A stretch of DNA of 64,000 bases from Chlorops oryzae (Eukaryota; Arthropoda; Insecta; Diptera; Chloropidae): positions 29,586,959 through 29,650,958 of the forward strand of contig CM035808.1 of NCBI GenBank assembly GCA_020466095.1, given 5' to 3'. The notes under the pieces are model-generated. The model made no database searches, was not told where the DNA came from, and saw nothing but the letters and a program-made list of their open reading frames with translations. Positions 1 through 11,617 of this stretch are shown piece after piece. The position numbers were made by a program, and so were the translations under genes. Numbering within the stretch: the stretch's first letter is position 1; each line of letters opens with the position of its first letter.

Positions 1-281
1 ACAACTAAGTTGATTCAGCCAATTGGCAGGCGAATTTGCCAAAGTCTCAGTTTCCGCTTTAACCCGGTAGCGCCTAGCGATATGGCTTCACTAAAAGGTC
101 CTATTTCTGTCATCTGCAAATCTGAATTAGTTCATATTTTATTTTATTTTTATATTTATTTTTTTTAATTCAGGCGCTACCGGGTTAAAACTATTCGAGC
201 TTCGTGCACCAGCTCTTTATTCTCAAAGCTTTATTTGTTATTTACTTGAAAATTTATATTGAAAATTTTCCTTTTTTTCAG

Positions 282-3200
282 ACTTTCTAACAGTGGTGGA
301 TAACATTTGCCTTACAGAAGAATGCGTTCGAACAGGTAAGAAAAGTTCTTATTTAGATCAAATTTAAGTTTTAGATAAATTTGGTAAAATTTTCCCATAT
401 TGATATGTAATTCCTGTTTTACAATACCTCAGCAATTCCTGCTCTGCTATTCCTGAAAATATCCAACACATCCAAACATGTTGAACCAGTTTCAACCAAT
501 AGCGCTTTTGATTGTAATTGGTCCCATATATTAGAGTGCATTGAATATTTGCAGGACTTGCTGCCCTATTGCAAACCGGATAAAAATTTGTTTTTTCTGA
601 AATTTATATAAAAAAATTGCTTCGATAAAAAAAATTGTATATATTTTTTTCCGGGTGAAGAAGGTCAAAGTCCATTAGAAAAATGCATTTCGATGTCCTG
701 GGAAAATGCTGACCACTTATTTTATTTAAGATATACGTATAACTCAATTTAAATACAATCAGTCAGCCAATTAAAAGAGTACGCACGGAGCCTCTAAATA
801 CTCCTTTCCCGAAGCGCAAATGCTCCTGAAACGGTCTTAATGAGCATTTTTTCTTGAGAAAAGAGCACGAAGCCTTATATGGAAAAAAATTTCCTTTCGG
901 GATCTTAAAATTTAGCTTTTATAATGACTAGAATGGTCCTTAAGAGTCTGTTTGGACTCTCTTCCAGTTATAAATTAGAAAAAAATTATTCGTTTAAACT
1001 CCCTAAAAGCTCGTAGAAGGTGTTTTTTGAGACCTTGGTTTCGAAGTACTTTGAATATGGTTGGCTGAATAGGGCCACAAAAATTATTATTTTAAGCGCC
1101 CAAAAGTATGCGTACAAATAGCTTAAAAATTCCGTTATTTAGTGAGAAATATATTCATTCTTGAAGGAATGTCCCTTTAAATCCATCCTGAGCAAATGCT
1201 ATTGAGATCTGTGTGGATTTCCCCATTTATTTAACTGGGCTCCCTTAATAGGGGCTTAAAATAGAAATAGACTTTAAAATATTCAAATGCATACCTTTCG
1301 GCGTTGAATTTAAGTACTTTCTACCGCATTTCATATCCGACTCTACACGAAATACAACTCAGGGCTTTGAATTTGTAAGCACCCGAGCCAGTGACTCGAT
1401 TGGTTCAAGCAAAATCCGACTCTTCATTATTTTAGAGTTCCGTACTCGTATGATTCCGTAATCTTTACGTTTTCATTTTTTTCCTTCGTCTCATTCTCGT
1501 TGACTTAATCGAAAAATTCCTTCAGACTTTGATTCGTTGTTGTCATTTCAAAGGAACACATTCAAGCCAGGCACCACGAATGAAATTTCTAATTCCACAC
1601 ATGGAAATGAGCTCTGCGAGAAACTCATATTTTCCGAAATATTGCTCACCTGCGAAAAGCGTAATTTCCATACAACAGAAATTCCTATAATGACTGAATG
1701 CCAGCCGGTAACATTGCCATCACTCATCGTCCATAGTAGCACGAATGGAGCAAAAGTTGAGAGCCAATTTCTACAACTGCCAACAACAACTGCTTTCAAA
1801 ACTTATGTCATATACTTCAGCTCCAGGACGACATAACATGAAGGACCCTAAAACATATACACACGGTCGCATATTCGTGTGTGTGTGTGTGTGTGTGTGT
1901 GTGTCCTATAGCGAACGAAGAAAGGAATATGACTGCATCCGAAGGATGAAGAATGAGTGAAGCGCTTTGTCAGGCATCTTGCGATTGTATCGAATGAAAG
2001 CACCTCATTTTTTTTTTTTGGTACTTTCAATGTCTTGAATGGCTTGGACTCTCCTGCGTCCTCTAACATAGTTGTGCACGTGAGTTCATGTCGCGCGAAT
2101 GAATGCTTCTTCTGCTATTGAAAAGGCTGGTTTTTTTTTTTTTTTTTTTTGCTGAAATATTATTGCTCCTGTTGCTCTTGCTCGGCCATTGTTCAGTTAA
2201 TGGGAAACTTATCTTGCGGCGATACATCAAATGAACATGAGTGGCATCAGTAGCAACAAATGTCCATTTCAGAGGAAAATGACAAAATGTGGCTGCTTTG
2301 ACAGCGACGGTGACATGAAAATTTTCATTGTAAAATTGTCAACTTTTATCGCTTCGTGCTGATATTGACATATTCATTAGCATTGGCTCCACACATTTAA
2401 AAGGAATTTTCATCATTTTTATAATGAAATCATTGAATTCATAATTCAATCTCATTGATTTAATTTAAATCTCTCATGAATGAAGAGGCGATTTTCGTCC
2501 TTTAATGTGAAGTAGGCGGCTGTGAGATTCTCATTAATATCAAAAGAAGTTTCAACAAGTAAGAAAGCTAAAGTCGGTCAAGCCCGACTTTGAAATACCC
2601 AGCGTCCCGAAATTATGAGCGGACTATGTTTTGTATTCTCTATTTATGGGCGTGGCAGTGGGCGAGCCACATAAATTATTTCCCAACACCTTTCATTCGC
2701 TTTGGTAAACCTATGTTGCGACTTTGAAGCTTCTACGCCCTGTACCTCGGAAGTTACGAAAAATCTTCATTTGTGGGCGTGGCAGTGGGCGGGCCAAAAA
2801 TTTTTTTCCTACACCTTTAATTTGCCTTGGTCAACTAACGTTGCGAATTTGAAGCTTCTACGCCTTTTACTTCACAAGTTACGATAAGCCCTTATTTGTG
2901 GGCGTGGCTCACGGAGGGCGGCGTCCATTTTTTTCCAGGATATGTCTCTTTTCATAGTTTATCAGTACACCAAATATCAATGGAATGTGTTGAGTGGTTA
3001 AAGTTACAAGCATTTTACTGAAAATACATTATATTCATTTGTGAGCGTGGCAGTGGGCGGATGTCTCCCATTTTTACTTAGGATCATACTCAGATCCCGA
3101 TATACCTGTGTGCCAAATTTCGACTTGATTGGTCCAGCCGTTTCGGAGGAGATCCAACCACGGACGGACGGACAGACGGACAGGACGGACGGACAGACGG

Positions 3201-4542
3201 ACATGTCTAAATCGATTCAGTTTTTGATCCTGATCATTTCTATATATATATGTCTATATCTCCGGAGCTTAGTTCTCCCTGTTACAAGATTCGCACAAAA
3301 CTAATATACCCCGCTTACGCTGGCTATAAAAAGGGATTCTTCTTAATGAACGCAGAGAGTAGTAACCAGCCCGAAGTTGTTTCTATAATTTAATTAGGAC
3401 AACATAAAAATTAAAAAACTCAGCACCTTAAAGTATGCATTTGAATATTTAAAGTTTAATTTAAGCTTTCGGGAAACACGCAAAACTCTCAAAAGGCTTC
3501 ATAAAAATACGTTTAAATAGCCCTGCAGTTATGACCCGGTCAATTTCCTAAGAAGGATTGGACTTTGACCGGTCCAAATCCTACCGGTTAAATTATGGCA
3601 GTTCGCTCCATGAAATTCGTCTGGCCGACAGTCGGTAATCAACGGGTTGCTTTTAGGGTAGCCTTTCATCAGCTTAGAAAATCAAGTATGAAATTGTTAT
3701 TTAATTTTCTTTATTTAACTATCCTAAAGCCAGACAATATAACGACAATTGAACCGAAAAACCAAACCTGTGGTAAGCCGTTTAAAAAGGTCAGTTGAAT
3801 GCACTAGAAGTGGAATTATGAGGGGACTAGTACTGGTAACATAAAGGACTGACCGAAGGCTACACTTGGGTCAGTCTATATTACTGCAGGGAGGCAATTG
3901 CTGCAATAATGAATATATATTTCGCTGGCGGAAATATTTAAAATATTTATATGCATACTTCTAGGTGCTGAATTTAACTATTTTACGTCGCGCACGGCGT
4001 TCCTAGAAACTCTTTTTCCGGAGCGCAAACGCCCCTAAAGACGTTGCGATCGGAGTTCGAAATGGACGATTTTTGGGAACAAAAAAGAGCACGAAGCCAT
4101 GTATGGAAAAGTGTTCCTTTCGGGATCTTAAAATTTATCTTTTAGATGCCCTAAAATTATCCTTAGTTAGTCCAAAAAGAATCCATATGTTTGCAGTTAT
4201 AAATATAAAATCAGTGACTCCTTTGGTATTGTTAAACTCTCCTAGGCGATGTTTTTTGAGGCCATTGCAATAAGGCTCCCAAAAGCAAGAAGCAATACCT
4301 AACATACCAACAAGAATAAATAGATTTCTCACTACCCAGTTGACCAAAACATTCACATTCTGTGTATCACTGTACAATAGAATTAGTGCTCATTTCCTGA
4401 AACTTCTTTCTTTACTGACGAGCACATTCTGAAAATTTCTAAACATCGGTTTTTTCAAACACTTTTCGGGTAGAGACATAAATATGAGAGGGAGAGAGCA
4501 TGAAAAACTGCATGAATACAAAAAATGGCACAACAAATGAAA

Positions 4543-4595
<53 letters not shown>

Positions 4596-7500
4596 AAGTT
4601 CGCTGTTTCTTCGCTCTGCAAGAAGATTTGGTGAGTTTGTGTAAAATTGACGTTCGCGTTTGATTCGCCTAAGCGAACTTTCGCCCGCACGCTAATCTCT
4701 AGTCAACTGGGTATCGGAAGTATACTTAACATTTATCTGCATACTTTCGGGTGTTGAATTTGGATATTTTCTATTGCTCTTTTCATAATCTTTTGGGCAG
4801 AGTCACTGCAACTTGAGTTACGTTCAAAAAAATCGTTCAAATCTGTAAAGCATTAAAGCTTTTCATTTCAATTTATTGTTCCTTTAATTTTTTAGAAGAA
4901 CCCGACTGGAAAACGCAGCCAAGGAGCCAAAATTCGTTGCATTAATTGTCTTGATCCTTTCTTTCGACTCACAGCAACTTTGTGCATAAATTTCAAACTT
5001 GTGCAAAGGCTTCGAGTGTGCACAAAGTTGATAATTCTAAAGAGCACGAAGAAGTTTCGGTGACGAAAGTTTTTAAAGCGATTTTAGCATGTCTTCCCAA
5101 TTGAGCAATAAACGTTTAAATGCAATGGCTTTAAATCGGAATCCGTGCACGGGCATTGCATCGGTTAAAACGAAATTAAATTTGCATAATTCCGACTGAC
5201 GTTGAGTTGAGCTTTCTCCCCTTAAAGTCCGTGACGGCTGACATATAAGAGAATTTACAGGCATAATTGCTCGCAGCGAATGACGAATAAATTTCAAAAA
5301 CTTCACAAAGTTAACTTTTGAAAGTTTCAGAACTTTCACGTCCATTTTTACATCGATTCGTTGGTCATTAAAAATGTGAATTAGTTATTTCTATGAATTA
5401 TTTTGAACCCGTAGAACCGTATGAAAGAAGAAGAAGAAGAAACAATTTAGAAATATTGGAAATTTTGTTCGTTTTTGCATGTAAATTTTTGAATCCACCT
5501 TTTTTACAGCTGCCTCTTTGCTCGCGGCTATGGATAGAACTGCTGATCCCTGCACAGATTTCTTTCAGTACGCATGCGGAACTTGGAACAAAATTCACGT
5601 CATTCCCGAGGATCGAAGCTCAATAAGCACATTCGAGGTAAGGACACTTAATCAAGGTAGTGAATAATTGTAATGCCCTAATCACGGCAATCGTCACGGC
5701 CATCCAGGGGTTTGTGGAAGATTGTGTTATGCATTAAAAATATTCCACGATTGAATCATTGAAAGCTTAGATCTTTGCGTCCCTTGTGTCTTCCTTCTCC
5801 GCGATCGTTCCCGGAAATAGTTCACAATTGCAATGAAGTTTTTCATTTCCGAATCGTAGTCCAAGTTCTCGAAATGATTTCAATATTGTACAACACTTCA
5901 TGTGCTCAGGGAGAAAATGTAGTTTAGTTTTTATACCCAGCGTAGGCGGGGTAGGTATATTAGTTTTGTCCGAGTCTCTTGAAGCTGAAACTAAGCTCCG
6001 TAGATATAGACAAATATATGTATTCTTGATCAGTATCGAAAGCTGAATCGATGCAGACATATCCGTCTATCTGTTCGTCTGCGGTCAGACCTCCTTCCAG
6101 GCCGCTGGACCAATCACGTCTAAATTCGACACACTGGAATATTGATCCCCGAGGATGATCCTAAGTGCAAATGGGTGATATCTGCCCACTACTACGCCCA
6201 GAAATGGAGGTTTTTTTTTAACTTCAGAAGTAAAAAGCGTACAAGCTTGAAGTTCAAAACATGGATTGACCAAGGAGAGTGTAAAATTGATGTGCTGCGC
6301 CCACTTTCGGGCCCACAAACATCGATTTTATATATCTGCCGTACGGAAAGGCAAAGTCAGTGTAAGAATTATTTTTTTTTTCAATTATTTGTTGTTTGTT
6401 TTATCTTTTTAGCTTGATCAGTTTTCGAGATACGATCTTTTTAACTTGATCAGTTTTCGAGATACATAGTTTTGAAAAAGTCTTAGCAAAAAGGACTTTT
6501 CTAGGAAATTTCTTGGATACATCCTAATAGGACCCTTCACAATGGTTCCGACAGTGATTTTAAAAGCTTAACCAAACTTTAGAATTCCTTTCAGGGTGCC
6601 CCAGTTGGCTATTCACTTTCAAGACGATTGATCAATAAAAAATAATTTCCCACAATTTTATTGCATACTTGAAGGCTCTCAGCTTATGAAAATAAAAACC
6701 AGAAACGTTTAGAAATTTAAAAAAAAAAACTAATTAAATTCCTTTATTTCTAGGTACTTGCGGACCAACTGCAAGTGATACTGAGGGGAGTTTTAGAGGA
6801 ATCGATCAATGAAAAAGACAATATGGCGACAATAAAGGCAAAAACGTTTTACAAAAGCTGCATGGATCTGCGTAAGGCTTTAGACAAAGAAAAAAAAAAA
6901 AAAGGAGCACGTTTTGATTTAACATCGTTTTGTTTTTCGTTTCATAAAAATGTAGCCCAAATTCGCCAAATTGGCGAGTCACGTTTAAAAGAAGTCATCC
7001 GATCGCTTGGAGGCTGGCCAGTCATCGAGCAAAATTGGCGTGCACCGAACATTTCGGTCGAGACACTAACAGCCAACTTACGCGGCTTGTACGCCGAGCC
7101 CGTCTTCATAGAAGTCTATGTGGGTGCTGACGACAAGAACTCCTCAGTGAATATTCTCCAGATTGATCAATTGCAATTGGCATTGCCGTCGCGCGACTAT
7201 TACCTGAAGCAGAGCAGCGAAAATGATCGAATGGCGTATCATAAGTATATGACTCAGGCTGCTATACTACTGGGAGCGAATGCCGAAACAGCAGCCGATG
7301 AACTCGAAAAGGTCATACAATTCGAAATTGAGCTTGTGAATGCTTCGCTACCAGAAACGGAACGCCATGACACGAGCGCAATTTATAATAAAGTGCCATT
7401 GTCGGAACTGCAACGCCAAGTGCCGCAATGGAATTGGACAGAATTCCTTCAGTCGACCTTCGGATCCGATATACAATTACTACCGGACGAGGAGATTGTC

Positions 7501-10305
7501 ATCTATGCTCTGCCGTATTTAACGGAAATGGGTAAAATCATACAACGTGCCGATCGTCGGGTCATTCAGAACTATGCCATCTGGCGCTTGGTCATGTCCA
7601 TGATGACCCACATGATCGATCAGCATCAGAGTGCACGGATTGAGTTTCGGAAAATTCTGCTCGGCGTGCAATCGGAGAGGCTACGTTGGTCTCAGTGCGT
7701 CGAGTGGACCAATAAAAAGCTGGGCATGGCTGTGGGAGCACTCTTTATACGGGATAATTTCGATCAGCAAAGCAAGAAGACTGCACTCGAAATGATTCAC
7801 ACGATCCGTGAGGCTTTCAATGAATTGCTATCCGAAAATGATTGGATGGACGATGAGACCAGAGAAGTTGCCAAAGAAAAGGCAGACTCAATGAACGAAC
7901 GTATCGGCTATCCGGAAATACTGACAAATGCAACTGAGCTGGAAAAGGAATATGAAAACGTGAGTGAAATACCTAATCAGTATATTCTTAACAAACTCCA
8001 TGAACTGAAATCAATTTAATTTTGTTTTTTTTTTTTTTAAAAAAAGCTCACCATTGTCCCGGATAATTTCATGGAAAATGTCGTGCAGCTTTTGCGATGG
8101 GACTCCATGAAAAATTTACAAACGCTTCGTATACCAGTGGATAAGGAAAAATGGACAACGGAGCCAGCAGTTGTTAATGCTTTCTACAATCCAAATAAAA
8201 ATGATATTGGTGAGTAATCAATAGAGCAATAGAAAAAATTTATATTCATCACCTAAAGGTATGCATTGGAAAACTTACATTGTATGTAAAAACCAGGCAA
8301 TGTTCACAGTGGTTCCACATAGGCATAATGCAAAACGGCTTCTTTCGAAAATCACTATTTATTACCCGTAACGATGGACCGATTACCAATCTACACAAAA
8401 GTATCAATAATTCATCTATTCATATAACTGTCACTTACATTTCTCCTAGCAAAGTTAAAGCATTCTTACATAAAAATAGCTTGTCATTAATTATTCAGTC
8501 GATATTGTTTGTTCAGTTTTCAAATTCCACTCGATCGTTTTATTTGCGAACATTCTTGTGATATGGATTTCCAAAAAGAATGTATGCTTATACTATTTTG
8601 ACATTTTTGATACTTTTTCGGGATCATAACTTGTGTTTTTTGTGGCAAGTCAATACGAAAATTTCTGGAAATTTTAGCTTAAAAGCAAACTTTCCGTAGG
8701 TCCACAACATTGTCCCGGCATATCCCATATTCTCACTTACTTTCAAATAATCGGTTATATGTCTACTCATAAAAGTAAGATTTCGCGTGCCGAGGTTTGC
8801 CTATTTAACCTGTTATAACTTCAAAAAGCAAGATGCATTTGTTCAAAATTTCCATATTTTTGAAGGCAAATATATTTTCCGTGGAATGTTGAAGCCATTT
8901 ATTCCTTGAAATAAAGACAGTTTAAGTTCAAATTTTGAAAAAAAGGTTAAGTTTTTTTAAAAGTTATATAAAGCATTCATAAAAATTCTAGGTGGGAACT
9001 GCAAGCCATAATATACAATTTTGAGCAGGTATAAAAACTAAAGTGGGCGTGGCAGCCCCATTACGATTGTTTATTTTCTTTGGAAGAACACATCCAAGAC
9101 GCGTATCAAGTTTTAAAGTCCTAGGTTAAAAAAAAATTGTGAAAGTGTCGTATAAGGGAGGTGGGCTGGCAGCAGACGGATTTCCAAGATTTTTTAAAAT
9201 TTCTTAATTGGAACCCAGAAGTGCTCCTTCCGAATTTCAATGCTCTACGATTCTTTATTTTTGACCGCACGATATATGGAGCCGAGACCACTGTGCAATG
9301 TTATTATGAGCCTTCACTAATGTAGCTTACTTAAGGCATTAAGAAGAACCTAAGAACTTCTAACAGCCATGCGCAGGATGGAGATTCATAGACTCTTCAA
9401 GAATCGACTACTGAATTTTGTTTAAATATTTTATTGCATACTTTTGGGCACTGAATTTTAATATTTTCTATTGCTCTATTGATGGCACCGCTGTGATGTC
9501 AAAGTAAGAGAAGTGCCAATGGACTTTGTAAAATGGAAATATTTTTCCAATATTCACTTCTCGTCTTCCAATCACAATAGTGTTTCCTGCTGGCATACTC
9601 CAACCACTCTTCTACAGTTCAAGTTTCCCCAAATCGTTAAATTATGGTGGAATCGGCGTCGTCATTGGACATGAGATAACACACGGTTTCGACGATAAAG
9701 GTTTGTTTAAGATGAATCAATCAACCTTACCATTCTCCTCCTATCTCTTAACATTTTGCAGGACGTCAATTCGACAAGGAGGGCAACCTGATGCAATGGT
9801 GGAATAACGCCACCGTTGAAGCCTTTCGTGAACGTACCCAGTGCATTATAGATCAGTATTCAAAATATAAAATCAACGAAGTCGATATGTACATGAACGG
9901 CCGCATGACGCAGGGTGAAAACATCGCCGATAATGGTGGTCTGAAGCAATCATTTCGGGTATTATTCCTTTTACTCTATATAACATAGAGCATTAACATC
10001 GAATGAAACTTATTTTATAAACATTCATTCAGGCTTATAAAAAATGGGTCACCCAACACGGTCCCGAACCGGATTTACCTGGTTTGAATTTAACGCACGA
10101 TCAACTATTTTTCTTGAACTACGCTCAAATCTGGTGTGGTTCGATGCGCCCCGAAGACGCTCTAACTAAAATACGTTCGTCGGTGCACTCGCCCGGCTTC
10201 GTTCGAGTACTCGGTCCACTGACGAATTCAAAAGATTTTGCTAAAACGTATAACTGTAAGCCAGGATCCCCAATGAATCCAGTGGAAAAATGCATTGTTT
10301 GGTAA
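282..10305 (+). CDS. Neprilysin-like M13 zinc metalloendopeptidase, 3' part (8 exons)
   Basis: Predicted type II membrane peptidase that trims small extracellular peptides such as neuropeptides. Exons: 282-335, 5510-5637, 6754-6871, 6956-7959, 8047-8209, 9581-9700, 9762-9958 and 10033-10305. All junctions are GT/AG and all phases match, giving about 685 residues. Signatures in order: [12 protein letters not shown] (exon 2), [17 protein letters not shown] and PSRDYY (exon 4), [11 protein letters not shown] (exon 5, the NAFY substrate-binding motif at 8176-8187), [12 protein letters not shown] (zinc motif HExxH at 9670-9684), GENIADNGG (third zinc ligand Glu at 9917-9919, Asp at 9929-9931) and the C-terminal C-x-V-W end before TAA at 10303. 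All catalytic residues seen are intact. The cytoplasmic tail and membrane anchor must lie before position 1; the 54-bp first exon here encodes only stem residues ending in CLTEECVRT. Flies have several neprilysin paralogues and I cannot say which this is. Intron 1 (5.2 kb) and intron 5 (1.4 kb) carry dispersed repeats. Confidence 0.95.
425..585. repeat. Small dispersed repeat in intron 1 (relative at 44.1 kb)
   Basis: The block around 475-525, with a GAACCAGTTTCAA core followed by CTTTTGATTGTAATTG, reappears on the opposite strand at about 44,205-44,252. The 44-kb copy has terminal inverted repeats, so this is probably a degraded MITE copy. Its ends are not clear here. Confidence 0.4.
780..1040 (+). 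repeat. Dispersed repeat A, copy 1 (intron 1)
   Basis: Shares long blocks with 3988-4265 in the same orientation: GCACGGMG near the start, GAGCGCAAA-type sequence, AAAGAGCACGAAGCC, then TTCCTTTCGGGATCTTAAAA and GTTTTTTGAG. No coding potential. Class of element not recognised. Confidence 0.6.
1876..1903. repeat. (GT)n microsatellite
   Basis: About 14 uninterrupted GT units in intron 1 of the neprilysin gene. A 20-bp T run follows at about 2131-2150. Confidence 0.95.
2562..3335 (+). mobile_element. INE-1/DINE-1-like Helitron-derived repeat
   Basis: Shows the diagnostic layout of fly INE-1-type elements: an AAGTCGGTCAAGCCCGACTT stem near the 5' side, four 'gtgggcgtggc'-type blocks (about 2647, 2775, 2898, 3043), a GGACGGACAGACGGAC tract (3163-3200), a GATCCTGATCA motif, GTTACAAGATTCGCAC, and the TATACCCCGC end with a terminal stem. 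No ORF of transposase size, so non-autonomous. Assignment rests on resemblance to remembered Drosophila INE-1 consensus features, not on a search. Confidence 0.7.
3988..4265 (+). repeat. Dispersed repeat A, copy 2 (intron 1)
   Basis: Second copy of the element at 780-1040, diverged by substitutions and small indels. Both copies lie in the same neprilysin intron and are preceded at some distance by GCATACTT..GAATTT motifs (1291, 3952), which also occur at 4738 and 9434. Confidence 0.6.
4543..4592. repeat. (GA)n microsatellite
   Basis: About 24 GA dinucleotides in intron 1 of the neprilysin gene. On the minus strand it produces a spurious Leu-Ser repeat ORF. Confidence 0.95.
5930..6340 (-). 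mobile_element. INE-1/DINE-1-like repeat, opposite orientation
   Basis: Reverse-strand relative of the element at 2562-3335. Reading + strand it starts TTATACCCAGCG..GGGGTAGGTATATTAGTTTTG, then CTTGATCAGTATCG, ATCCGTCTATCTGTTCGTCTG and a CTCC block. It lies in intron 2 of the neprilysin gene. The distal boundary is uncertain. Confidence 0.65.
6872..6955 (+). other. 84-bp neprilysin intron without an in-frame stop
   Basis: Bases 6872-6955 start with GTAAGG and end with TGTAG. The length is a multiple of three and there is no stop in frame, so a naive ORF reads through 28 extra residues rich in Lys, Phe and Ser. Removing it joins KSCMDL to PQIRQIGE, which restores the spacing normal for the M13 family. 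An intron-retained isoform could be translated, but the insert looks like intron (A tract, T-rich 3' part). Confidence 0.85.
8990..9480. repeat. Degraded transposon remnants in neprilysin intron 5
   Basis: Contains a 'gtgggcgtggca' block at about 9041 as in INE-1-type repeats, and a GCATACTTTTGGGCACTGAA motif at 9434-9478 ending TTTTCTATTGCTC. That motif recurs at 4738-4782 and in weaker form at 1291 and 3952. No coding potential seen. Confidence 0.4.
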
Positions 10306-11590
10306 AAAGAGAAAAGAAAAAAAGGAAGAAAAATAAAACAAAACAAAGTTCTTTTTTTGCAATTAAGGCATTCTAGTATTATTAAGTATTTTCAGTGAAT
10401 TTATTGTATAACTTAATTTGTATATCTCTATCACAATTCGCAAGAAAAGTATTTAAAACAAAGCGTATGACTGTTTCCCGCCATTGTTTTGTGTAAGCTC
10501 ACTCCTATGTGAAAAAAAGAAAAAAAAGATTAGCAAAACAAAACTTAGCCGAATTTATTTTTCCCACTATTTTGTTACCTATTTTTAAATGTACCTTATG
10601 TGTTATATACCTACCCTAATATTATCCTTATATTACACACACACAAAAACCCCATCGTGATTTAATACATTTATTGGTTCTTCTTTTAAACTAAAATAAA
10701 TACATTAAAACATATTTATGGTATAAAAAAAAAAACTCTACAACTACAAGATATATCAAATGGCATTGAAGAGGATTCAAGGCACTCGTGTGCATTTCCT
10801 TCTAGCAACTAAAATCAATTATTTTTGATGCACGCAGGATATCACGACATCCTGTATTACTTACATATATGTTTATATTACAGCTTATATATGTATATAG
10901 AACATATCAAAAATAATCAAAAAAAAATTCAAGATGAATCATAAATAAATGTTAATGTCTCACAAACACAATCACGTCAAAAGGGAAGTGCCTTCATTTT
11001 GTTTTATTATAAAAAAAACAGTATGGGCCGGTAAATCATTTACAGTTTAGACTTCAGTTTCCAGTTTAAACTACTCGAAATTGAAAAATTTGTTTCTCAG
11101 TTGACGTTCAGGCAAAATATTTGATTTAAACTTTTAGAAACTTAAACGAAAAAAAAATGGCGTTTAAACCAAAGATTACAATATTTCGTGAAAGATTTCG
11201 TGAAATATTCCGCGCAATGTTTCGAGATTGCATGCAACCTTTCGAGATTGCGTGCAATATTTCGTGAATTTTTCGTGAAAGTAAGTCTAAATGCCTTATT
11301 AGAGCAAAAATAAGTAGTAAATTCCTTAACAGGGATAGTTTAAGGAAAAATATCTATAAAGGCCGTTTTAGGGCAGAAGCTATTATAGGAAACATGACTT
11401 TGAAGGCATGAATACTTAATTAGGGAGATCCGACTTATAGGTCGAGAGTTGAAAGTCATTTTTCCCTATTAGGTTAGGAAATGAAAGAAATTCGACTTTG
11501 TGGCCCGATTTTACGTTCCGCCATGTCTTTCAAATGGCGGATTGAGAATTCTTCTTCTGCATCTGTTTTTTTTCTATACGAAAAATAACT
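10306..11590 (+). other. Neprilysin 3' UTR and intergenic DNA, no gene seen
   Basis: AATAAA at about 10332 is a close polyadenylation candidate, with further AATAAA-type sites near 10695. From about 11,177 to 11,284 there is a cluster of degenerate ATTTCGTGAA / TTTCGAGATTGC short repeats. At 11,596-11,616 is an ATACCCGACACACTCTGTGTC sequence that abuts the satellite and matches 59,307-59,327 at 20 of 21 bases. Confidence 0.6.
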
Positions 11591-11617
11591 TTTTTATACC
11601 CGACACACTCTGTGTCT

